From: CAYTAP01 sp964435775
Lineage (GTDB): Bacteria > Planctomycetota > Phycisphaerae > Tepidisphaerales > Tepidisphaeraceae
Direction: 5' to 3'
Assembly: GCA_964435775.1 (NCBI GenBank)
Contig: CAYTAP010000119.1
Coordinates: 1 to 11,672 of the forward strand
Length of the DNA stretch: 11,672 bases
The notes beneath the pieces are model-generated. The model worked only from the letters and a program-made list of their open reading frames with translations. It was not told the DNA's origin and did no database searches. Of this stretch, positions 6,208-11,672 are shown piece after piece. Numbering within the stretch: position 1 is the stretch's first letter; the number at the start of each line of letters is the position of its first letter. The position numbers were made by a program, and so were the translations under genes.

Positions 6208-6380
6208 CGGCCGTAAAAGCGGCTTGAGCCGCCGGACGTGTCATGGACGGCCCGCCCATGTTCCGGGGTACTCCCCAGTTTACGAATGAAGCCGCCCCTG
6301 CCACAAGTATGCCCTTGCGGCGCCTGAGTACAGGAAGACATGGGCGGGCCGCCCATGCCACTTCCCATACCGCGCACGGC
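6208..6380. repeat. Composite palindromic region between cysH and the unknown gene
   Basis: The gap is almost entirely repeat sequence. It contains GCGGC-TTGA-GCCGC (6219-6232), an imperfect palindrome ATGGACGGCCCGCCCAT (6243-6259), a GAAGCCGCCCCTGCCAC block (6288-6304), and a near-perfect palindrome CATGGGCGGGCCGCCCATG (6339-6357) 24 bases past the cysH stop. The two CCCATG-type palindromes are about 80 bases apart and may bound one element. The hairpins could protect or end the cysH mRNA. Confidence 0.6.
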
Positions 6381-7202
6381 TCATTTATGCGCATCACCGA
6401 TGATCGCGTGGACTTCATGCTCGAAGCCTCCGGTCTCGATGGGGCAATGGATGCCGCATTCCTTGGGGGCGTTCTTTTCCCACCACCAGCGACCGGCGCG
6501 GGCATCCTCACCAGGCTTGATCGGACGCGTGCAGGGCGCGCAACCGATGCTCGTGTATCCCTTGGCATACAAGGGATGCGTCGGCACGTCGTTGGCCTTG
6601 AGGTAATCCCAGACGTCATCCTCCATCCAGTCGGCCAGCGGGTTGACCTTCACGATCCCGTTGTGATCGTGATCGATTTCCGCCTTGCGGATGTTGGAGC
6701 GCGACGCCCACTGATCGCGGCGAAGACCCGTCACCCACGCGTCCACATTCTCCAGCGCCCGCAGCAGCGGCCGAACCTTCCGCACATGGCAGCAGAGCAG
6801 CCGCTTGGGGACGTCGGTCTTGAACATGTTGATGCCATACTTGGCCACGAGCGGCTCGAGGTCGTTGTGGTCCGGCGTGTGAATCTCCAGCCGAATTTTC
6901 GGGTAATGGTTCTTCACCTGCTCGATGAAGTCATACGTTTCCTGCGGCAGCCGTCCGGTGTCCACTGTCACAAGACGCAGGTCGGGCTTCATCCGATACG
7001 CCATATCGACGATCGCCATCCCGTCGGCCTGGAAGCTGGTGACGAACGCGAGGCGCTCGCCGAAGGTTTCCAGCGCCCAGGCGATTGTGTCCTGCGGCTG
7101 CTTGTCGTCGAGGTCCAGGGCGATCTCGCCGAGTTCCAGTTCATCAAAGAAAAGTCGATCCGATTCCACCTGACTGACGTTATCCAAAGTTGCGTTGCTC
7201 AT
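6381..7202 (-). CDS. cysH: Adenylylsulfate (APS)/PAPS reductase, iron-sulfur type
   Basis: This 273-residue cytosolic enzyme reduces activated sulfate to sulfite. The nucleotide-binding loop is VTSFQAD (54-60), with VDTGRLPQETY (80-90) and the TGLRRDQ block (158-164). The cysteine pairs Cys137-Cys138 and Cys221-x-x-Cys224 are those that hold a [4Fe-4S] cluster in APS reductases and in the Bacillus-type enzymes. The C-terminal ECGIH (248-252) carries the catalytic Cys249; an additional Cys253 follows. The cluster pattern predicts preference for APS over PAPS (family knowledge, not proof). It starts 51 bases after the sulfite reductase stop and is probably co-transcribed; the ribosome site is weak. 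Length is usual for the family. Confidence 0.95.
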   Translation of the reverse strand: MSNATLDNVSQVESDRLFFDELELGEIALDLDDKQPQDTIAWALETFGERLAFVTSFQADGMAIVDMAYRMKPDLRLVTVDTGRLPQETYDFIEQVKNHYPKIRLEIHTPDHNDLEPLVAKYGINMFKTDVPKRLLCCHVRKVRPLLRALENVDAWVTGLRRDQWASRSNIRKAEIDHDHNGIVKVNPLADWMEDDVWDYLKANDVPTHPLYAKGYTSIGCAPCTRPIKPGEDARAGRWWWEKNAPKECGIHCPIETGGFEHEVHAIIGDAHK

Positions 7203-7253
7203 AGGTTCATCTCACAAAGTACATGGCGGTTAAACCAGGAAGCTCAAGCGATT

Positions 7254-8924
7254 CTAAATCAGGACGGCCTCTTCCCGACTTTCAGGCATGACAATCGCCT
7301 GCAACTGTTCGTCCGTCCGCTCTTCGCAGAAATCGCGGAACGACAAATCCCGATCCTCGCTCTCGGCCTGGTCCTTCGCCTCCAGCCATCCGGCGACGAG
7401 ACGTTCGACATAACCGACGACTTCATCGGTCCGCACCCGCCGAAAAACCGGACGGGCGATGGCCTTGTGCTCCCCAAAGCCGCCTCGCAGCAATATGTCA
7501 TACCCTTCCATCTTCCCGCCGCCGCCAAGGCGAACGGTGGTGCCGGTGAGGTTGATGTCACCGGTGAAGTGCTGGGCGCAGGCGTGGGGGCAACCATCCA
7601 GATGCACCCGCAGGTCGGAGACGCGCTGGCCGAAGCGGGCGTCGAGCGCCTCCAGAATGACCTTGAGCTTGTCCTTGGTCAGCGTCACGGCGTAGTTGCA
7701 GAACGGCTCGCCGGTGCAACCGATGGAATTGCCATACAAGCCATTGGTCTTGAGCGAGAAGCCGATCTTTTCGACGCGCTCCACAACCTCGGCCACGCGG
7801 GCGTTGGGGACATTGGCGACGATGATGTTCTGCTGCTGGGTCAGGCGGATGTCCGCGCCAACCTCCTCGGCCACATCGGCGATCGCCTGCATCTGGTCGC
7901 CGTTGATCCAACCCAGCGGCACCGGGAAGCCGATGTAGGACAGCCCCTCCTGCCGCTGCTCGTTGATCCCCAGGTGGCTGGTGTGGCCGACCGGATGGGG
8001 CGCCGAATAGCGCTCGAGCTTGCGACCCAGCCGAGTCTCGACCATCTCCCGGATCGCTTCCGGGCCGTAATCATCAACCATGAACTTGAAACGCGCCTTG
8101 GCCCGGCTGCGGCGATAGCGGAGGTTGTCGCTCCAACTGCCGGTAATCGCCGCGAGCACTTCCTTGATCTCCTCCTTGGGCACGAACGCATCCATGTCCT
8201 TCGCCAGCCGCGGCTGGGCCGACAGCCCGCCGCCGATGGTGATCGCGTATCCCTCACGCCCATCCTTGATGACCCCGATCATGCCGACGCAGTTGATCTC
8301 CGGCGCGTTGCACTGATGCGGGCAGGCGCTGATCGTGTATTTGTGCTTTCGCGGCAGGTCGGCGTACAAGGGATTGCCGTAAAAGTGATCGGCGATCCCC
8401 TTAAGCGTGTCGCGGACGTCAAACGTCTCCCCTTTTTCAAGGCCAGACACCGGGCAGCTTGTGATGTTCCGCAAGATATCGCCGCAACCCCCGGCCGTCG
8501 TCAGCCCAGCCTCCGCGATGGTCTTATACACATCCGGCAAACTCTCCAGCCGAATCGTATGAAGCTGAATGTCCTGGCGCGTCGTGATCTCGCCATGGCC
8601 GAGGCCGTGCTTGTTGGCCAGTTGCCCGATCGTCCGCAATTGCGGCGCGGTGAGCAGCCCGCCGGCGATCTTGACGCGAAGCATGAACCCGCCGGTTTTG
8701 GGCTTGTCATGGTACAATCCCCACCACTGCAGACGGACGATGTCCTCTTCCGGCACCGCCTCGTAGCCGATGTCGATCAGACGATCAATGTCGTTGATGA
8801 TCTCGATGGGCGCGCGATCCTTCTTCAGGCGCTCGATACTGTTCCGCTTGAGCACATCCTCCCACGTCGGAATCTCAAGGGCGGCCTGGGGTTTGGTCTG
8901 CGGCGCTTGGGGTGTCGAACTCAT
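7254..8924 (-). CDS. sir: Siroheme [4Fe-4S] sulfite/nitrite reductase
   Basis: This 556-residue enzyme performs the six-electron reduction of sulfite to sulfide (or of nitrite to ammonia). ATG at 8924 is supported by AGGAG (8933-8937) eight bases upstream; the longer open frame is unsupported. It has the two-fold repeated architecture: ferredoxin-like half domains near 65-130 and 325-385, each followed by a sirohaem-domain half. Substrate/sirohaem-side residues appear in TTRQDIQLH (114-122), RNITSCP (152-158) and PRKHKYTIS (191-199). The metal site is C403-x5-C409 and C445-x3-C449 (GCTGEPFC and DGCPHAC). The first half also keeps CPHQC (201-205). There is no flavin domain, so electrons come from ferredoxin or a separate subunit. 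The cysH neighbour makes sulfite the probable substrate. Confidence 0.93.
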   Translation of the reverse strand: MSSTPQAPQTKPQAALEIPTWEDVLKRNSIERLKKDRAPIEIINDIDRLIDIGYEAVPEEDIVRLQWWGLYHDKPKTGGFMLRVKIAGGLLTAPQLRTIGQLANKHGLGHGEITTRQDIQLHTIRLESLPDVYKTIAEAGLTTAGGCGDILRNITSCPVSGLEKGETFDVRDTLKGIADHFYGNPLYADLPRKHKYTISACPHQCNAPEINCVGMIGVIKDGREGYAITIGGGLSAQPRLAKDMDAFVPKEEIKEVLAAITGSWSDNLRYRRSRAKARFKFMVDDYGPEAIREMVETRLGRKLERYSAPHPVGHTSHLGINEQRQEGLSYIGFPVPLGWINGDQMQAIADVAEEVGADIRLTQQQNIIVANVPNARVAEVVERVEKIGFSLKTNGLYGNSIGCTGEPFCNYAVTLTKDKLKVILEALDARFGQRVSDLRVHLDGCPHACAQHFTGDINLTGTTVRLGGGGKMEGYDILLRGGFGEHKAIARPVFRRVRTDEVVGYVERLVAGWLEAKDQAESEDRDLSFRDFCEERTDEQLQAIVMPESREEAVLI

Positions 8925-8980
8925 GACGCTGGCTCCTGTTCGCGGCGGAACGGTTACGACATTCCGCACTGAATGGCAGT

Positions 8981-9010
8981 AGTATAGCAAGTGACCTCAA
9001 TTAAAGTCAA
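8981..9010 (-). promoter_or_regulatory. Sigma70-type promoter of the sir-cysH genes
   Basis: On the minus strand TTGACT (9010-9005), an 18-base spacer and TATACT (8986-8981) match both boxes at five of six positions. Transcription would start near 8974 and give a leader of about 50 bases ending in a strong AGGAG site. A small inverted pair, GCGGAA/TTCCGC (8945-8950 and 8962-8967), lies in this leader and is too short to call a riboswitch. Confidence 0.7.
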
Positions 9011-9341
9011 CAAAACATATAGATAAGTAGGAGTTATGCAAAGTATTTCATAAAATGAACTTACGCAAAAACATCAAAATTCATTGTCGGAAATAATGGG
9101 AATGAGGTGATTCCAGTGGAGTGACTGCGGCCAGCCGCGATCGATCTGCCAGACGGCATCGGATTGTGATCTCAAGGGGCCGCTCAGAGCGCCATTTCAA
9201 CAAGTAATGGGGCTATATCGCAGTTTATACTTGCACCTCATAATTGTGCTGGTATGTTGTATACAGTGGCGCGTACGGCGAGGCGTGCTGCCATGTCAAG
9301 TGTTGGCTTTTGAAAGACCTTTCAGCCGGATGGAGGATGTT
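8991..9341. other. AT-rich divergent spacer between sir and a PEP-CTERM gene
   Basis: Bases 8991-9100 are strikingly AT-rich for this window. The spacer holds the sir promoter on the minus strand and a possible plus-strand promoter (9231-9258). A small GCGGC-CA-GCCGC palindrome lies at 9127-9138. No gene was found: the short plus-strand frame beginning at 9036 after an AGGAG ends after five codons. Confidence 0.6.
9231..9258 (+). promoter_or_regulatory. Possible promoter of the third PEP-CTERM gene
   Basis: TTGCAC (9231-9236), a 16-base spacer and TATGTT (9253-9258) form a modest sigma70-like pair about 80 bases before the start codon. Nearby alternatives such as TATACA (9260-9265) lack a partner box, so the call is tentative. 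Confidence 0.35.
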
Positions 9342-10097
9342 ATGAAACGTCAGCGTATTTGTCGTACATGGTTGCCCGTACTTGGCGCGGGGCTCGCTTT
9401 GGGGGTCTCGACGGCCGCACATGCCGCGTTCATTAATGGGCTGGTGAATGTGGATTTCAATTACAAGAGACTTGCCAATAGCAGCGTAAGCGCGACAGCC
9501 AGCGGGGCGGCGGTCATCGGCACCACTGGCGACACTTGGAATGGAATCGAAGGTGCCAGCTTTCACCTGACTGCCACCAGCCTGCCTTTGGTCAATTCAG
9601 CCAACACGGCGACGGATGCGACACTCAGCTATACCGTGAAGGGCGGCTACTCGGTCGGAGCAGGTCAATCCAACCCCGTGAATACGGCCCTTCTGAACGA
9701 CTGGGTGAGCGTAACCGGTACAAATCACGGTACCATCACCATCGGCGGTCTGGGCATCGGCACTTCCTATGATCTCTACATCTATTATAGTCAGTCGGAC
9801 CAAGCCGCGCGTGCCACCGCGTTGACGGTTACGGGCAATGGAACGCCTCTGACGGGGACCATCCAAAACAACTCCGCCGGCGGCGCCACTGCCTACACAA
9901 GCGGCGTGAACTATCTCAAGTTCACCCTGAGTCCCGACGCCTCCGGGAATATTGCGATTGATTTTGTGAAGGCTGGCACCGACCCGCAACACGAGGGCGA
10001 CATCAACGGCTTCCAGATTCAAGCCGTTCCCGAACCAGCCTCTTTGTCGCTGCTGAGCCTTGGAGGCTTGGCGCTGCTGCGACGCAGGCGATCGTAG
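9342..10097 (+). CDS. PEP-CTERM sorting domain protein
   Basis: This is a 251-residue secreted protein of unknown function. ATG at 9342 has GGAGG (9332-9336) five bases upstream; the open frame before it has no such support. A signal peptide (1-29, core WLPVLGAGLALGVSTAAHAA) is followed by a Gly/Thr/Asn/Ser-rich beta-strand body (30-227), with repeated SVTGT and TITIGGL-type strands suggesting a jelly-roll or immunoglobulin-like fold. The tag VPEPASLSLLSLGGLALL then RRRRS (229-251) is almost the same as that of the gene at 1379-2047, so both probably use the same exosortase. There are no cysteines beyond Cys7 in the signal peptide and no catalytic motif. It is transcribed alone, with a clear terminator at 10164-10202. 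Confidence 0.9.
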   Translation: MKRQRICRTWLPVLGAGLALGVSTAAHAAFINGLVNVDFNYKRLANSSVSATASGAAVIGTTGDTWNGIEGASFHLTATSLPLVNSANTATDATLSYTVKGGYSVGAGQSNPVNTALLNDWVSVTGTNHGTITIGGLGIGTSYDLYIYYSQSDQAARATALTVTGNGTPLTGTIQNNSAGGATAYTSGVNYLKFTLSPDASGNIAIDFVKAGTDPQHEGDINGFQIQAVPEPASLSLLSLGGLALLRRRRS

Positions 10098-10163
10098 GAT
10101 AACCAAGCCAGGTATGGACCACTCCATCGCGCGATGGGCAACCGCACACTCAAGCGATGTTTC

Positions 10164-10202
10164 AACAGCAGGTCTGGTGAATAACCCGACCTGCTGTTTT
10201 TT
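10164..10202 (+). terminator. Rho-independent terminator after the third PEP-CTERM gene
   Basis: AACAGCAGGTC (10164-10174) pairs perfectly with GACCTGCTGTT (10188-10198) around a 13-base loop, and the stem runs into six Ts (10197-10202). It ends the transcript of the gene at 9342-10097 and separates it from the radical SAM gene. A 14-base palindrome, CCATCGCGCGATGG, at 10124-10137 lies just before it. Confidence 0.9.
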
Positions 10203-10268
10203 GCCGGCGGCGCGATAACGCATCCGCCTCTGGCAAGGCTCGGCTGTGGCCACCTCACATCCTTCGGC

Positions 10269-10274
10269 TACAAT
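10269..10274 (+). promoter_or_regulatory. Candidate -10 box for a leaderless radical SAM mRNA
   Basis: TACAAT lies six bases before the ATG at 10281, the spacing expected when transcription starts on the start codon itself. The -35 region (GTGGCC at 10246-10251) matches poorly. No Shine-Dalgarno is present. Confidence 0.45.
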
Positions 10275-10280
10275 GCCGCG

Positions 10281-11672
10281 ATGGTGGAGATTGTTTTAGC
10301 GACGCTCAACGCCCGATACCTGCACGCCTCGTTCGGGCTGCGGTATCTGATGGCCAATCTCGGCGAGCTTCAATCGCGGGCAAAGTTGCTGGAATTCGAC
10401 ATCAACCAGCGCCCGACCGATATCTTGGAATCGATCCTAGAAGCCTCTCCGAAAATCGTCGGGCTGGGCGTGTATATCTGGAACGTCACGCCGACCACGC
10501 ACCTCGTCGCTGAGTTGAAGCGGGTTCGGCCGGACATCACGGTCATCATCGGCGGCCCGGAGGTCTCTTACGAAACCGACGGACAGGAGATCGTCGCCCT
10601 GGCCGACTATACGATCACCGGCGAAGCTGACCTCGCCTTCGCCGAGCTGTGTCGCCAGCTTCTCGTCGAGCGCCGACGCCCCCTGCAAAAAATCATCCCC
10701 GCGTCCCTCCCCGAGTTCGCCCCCCGCGCCGGCGTCGCCGCCTCCCCTCATCCTTCATCCTTCATCCCTCATCCTTCCGCCCCCGCACCCGCACCCCTTC
10801 ATCCTTCGCCTTTCCTGTCCCTCCCCTCCTCCCTTTACACCCACGAGGACATCGCCAACCGGATCANNNNNNNNNNTACGTCGAGGCGTCGCGAGGATGT
10901 CCATTCAAGTGTGAGTTCTGCCTCTCCTCGCTCGATGTGCCGGTGCGGACGGTGCCATTGGAAAAGCTGCTGGCCGAATTGGGAACGCTGCTTGAGCGCG
11001 GCGTGCGGCATTTCAAGTTCGTCGATCGCACGTTCAACCTCAACATCGCAACCTCCAGCGCCATCCTCGAGTTCTTCCTCGCGCGGCATCGGCCTGGCTT
11101 GTTCCTGCATTTTGAGATGATCCCCAACCGCCTGCCAACACCACTGCGAAGCATCATCGCACAGTTTCCGCCGGGGGCGCTGCAATTTGAAGTCGGGGTG
11201 CAGACGTTCAACGAAGCCGTCGCCGAACGAATCAGCCGAAAACAAAACAACGCGAAGATGGAGGAGAACATTCGCTTCGTCCGCGAGCAGACCGGCGTGC
11301 ATCTTCACGTTGATCTCATTGCGGGACTGCCCGGCGAAGACCTCGCGAGCTTCGGCGACGGCTTCGATCGGCTCATCGGCTTGAACCCGCAGGAGATTCA
11401 GGTCGGCATCCTCAAGCGCCTTCGTGGCACGCCGATCGTGCGTCACAATGAATCTTTCAAGATGGTCTACAGCCCCAACGCGCCGTATGAAATCCTGCAA
11501 AACAGCGTGATTGATTTCGCCACGATGCAGCGGCTGCGGCGGTTCAGCCGGTATTGGGACCTGCTGGGCAACAGCGGCAACTTCATCCGCACCCTGCCGA
11601 TGGTATGGGGGGGACATGTAGGGTCCGCCCCGCGGACCAATCCCGTAGGGTCCGCCCCGCGGACCAATCCCG
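10281..11672 (+). CDS. B12-binding-domain radical SAM protein (gapped, runs off the window)
   Basis: Residues 1-130 form an N-terminal cobalamin-binding-type Rossmann domain (VEIVLATLNARYLHASFGLR, IIGGPEVSYE, ITGEADLAF). After the assembly gap the frame resumes at 10877 with YVEASRGCPFKCEFCLSSLD, whose C-x3-C-x2-C motif binds the [4Fe-4S] cluster that cleaves S-adenosylmethionine. FEVGVQTFN and LIAGLPGED are usual radical SAM barrel blocks. The layout resembles the B12-radical SAM/DUF4080 group; its substrate is unknown. The two parts are in different frames only because the N run has an arbitrary length. A Pro/Ser/His-rich linker (about 154-184) and the last visible residues (VGSAPRTNP twice) come from repeat DNA, so the normal C-terminal part may be displaced or lie outside. 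No stop is seen before the window ends. Confidence 0.85.
10739..10835. repeat. Pyrimidine-rich tandem repeat inside the radical SAM gene
   Basis: Degenerate CATCCTT and CATCCCT units, then CCCGCAC and CTTCC runs, make a nearly purine-free top strand. It is translated in frame as SPHPSSFIPHPS and then APAPAPLHPS between the two domains of the radical SAM protein. It looks like intergenic tandem repeat accommodated in a flexible linker. The polypyrimidine tract lies about 30 bases before the N gap and could have hindered assembly. Confidence 0.7.
10867..10876. other. Assembly gap (10 N)
   Basis: Ten Ns interrupt the radical SAM gene. The upstream frame leaves one base after the last whole codon (10863-10865) and the downstream frame begins with TAC at 10877, so the missing length should be two modulo three and ten cannot be right. 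The join IANRI-x-YVEASRGCPF would suit a gap of only two bases, by analogy with related proteins. The frameshift is therefore an artefact of scaffolding. Confidence 0.9.
11618..11671. repeat. 27-bp tandem repeat, two full copies at the window edge
   Basis: Two identical 27-bp units (11618-11644 and 11645-11671) begin GTAGGGTCCG and end GGACCAATCCC. Each holds a perfect hairpin, GGTCCGC-CCC-GCGGACC. The next base (G) would start a third copy. The unit resembles one shortened arm of the 72-bp palindrome. Because 27 is a multiple of three, every unit adds VGSAPRTNP in the radical SAM frame. Confidence 0.9.

Noticed and set aside
5648..6619. A longer, 323-residue version of the unknown protein
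   Set aside because: The extra N-terminal part is translated palindromic repeats and the antisense-overlapping end of cysH. The ATG at 6190 begins sequence of gene-like composition.
6243..8972. A 909-codon open frame on the plus strand, antisense to cysH and the sulfite reductase
   Set aside because: It is the shadow of two well-recognised genes. High GC and codon bias on the minus strand remove stops from this frame, its translation has no recognisable domain, and it crosses the cysH-sir gap and repeat DNA.
8925..8974. Possible riboswitch in the sir leader
   Set aside because: The predicted leader is only about 50 bases with one 6-bp stem. No SAM or other known aptamer core could be recognised.
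9036..9053. A tiny frame after AGGAG in the AT-rich spacer
   Set aside because: It ends after five codons and the spacing from AGGAG is only two bases, so it is not a credible gene or leader peptide.
11618..11672. Start of a CRISPR array
   Set aside because: The units are directly adjacent with no spacers and are related to the palindromic repeats elsewhere in the window.

Overview
The window looks like chromosome (probably a metagenome-assembled scaffold, since it holds a 10-base N gap) from a GC-rich member of the Planctomycetes or a close relative. That placement is inference. It rests on three secreted proteins ending in PEP-CTERM sorting tags of the kind common in that group, on the dense set of GC-rich palindromic repeats between genes, and on the mixed leaderless or weak-Shine-Dalgarno gene starts. 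No rRNA, tRNA, CRISPR array, transposase or phage gene was seen.

Layout. Bases 1-471 carry only repeats. Two minus-strand genes follow: an SGNH/GDSL hydrolase with a PEP-CTERM tail (472-1290) and a PEP-CTERM beta-sandwich protein (1379-2047). A repeat-bearing divergent spacer leads to a plus-strand ABC importer of the nitrate/sulfonate/taurine family: lipoprotein binding protein (2487-3689), ATPase (3705-4640) and permease (4558-5433). Facing it on the minus strand is a sulfur-assimilation set: siroheme sulfite/nitrite reductase (7254-8924), APS/PAPS reductase cysH (6381-7202) and an unrecognised 180-residue protein (5648-6190). A third PEP-CTERM protein (9342-10097, plus strand) ends in a clear intrinsic terminator. 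Last is a B12-binding-domain radical SAM protein (10281 to the window edge), interrupted by the assembly gap.

How the genes fit together. CysH reduces activated sulfate to sulfite and the sulfite reductase takes it to sulfide. The importer facing them probably supplies a sulfur source, either an organosulfonate or an oxyanion. ATP sulfurylase, a desulfonating monooxygenase and cysteine synthase are not in the window, so the substrate is open. The PEP-CTERM proteins would need an exosortase encoded elsewhere.

The most unusual feature is the repeat population. A 72-bp palindrome occurs three times with the same 28/16/28 architecture, and each arm can also fold alone. A shorter relative is present as a 27-bp in-frame tandem repeat inside the radical SAM gene. 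A second family (12-bp GC arms around a CGTA loop) occurs twice. Repeat sequence is translated in two genes: the tail of the binding protein, and both the interdomain linker and the tail of the radical SAM protein. I did not find a clearly new defence or mobile system; the repeat/coding interplay is the lead most worth following.
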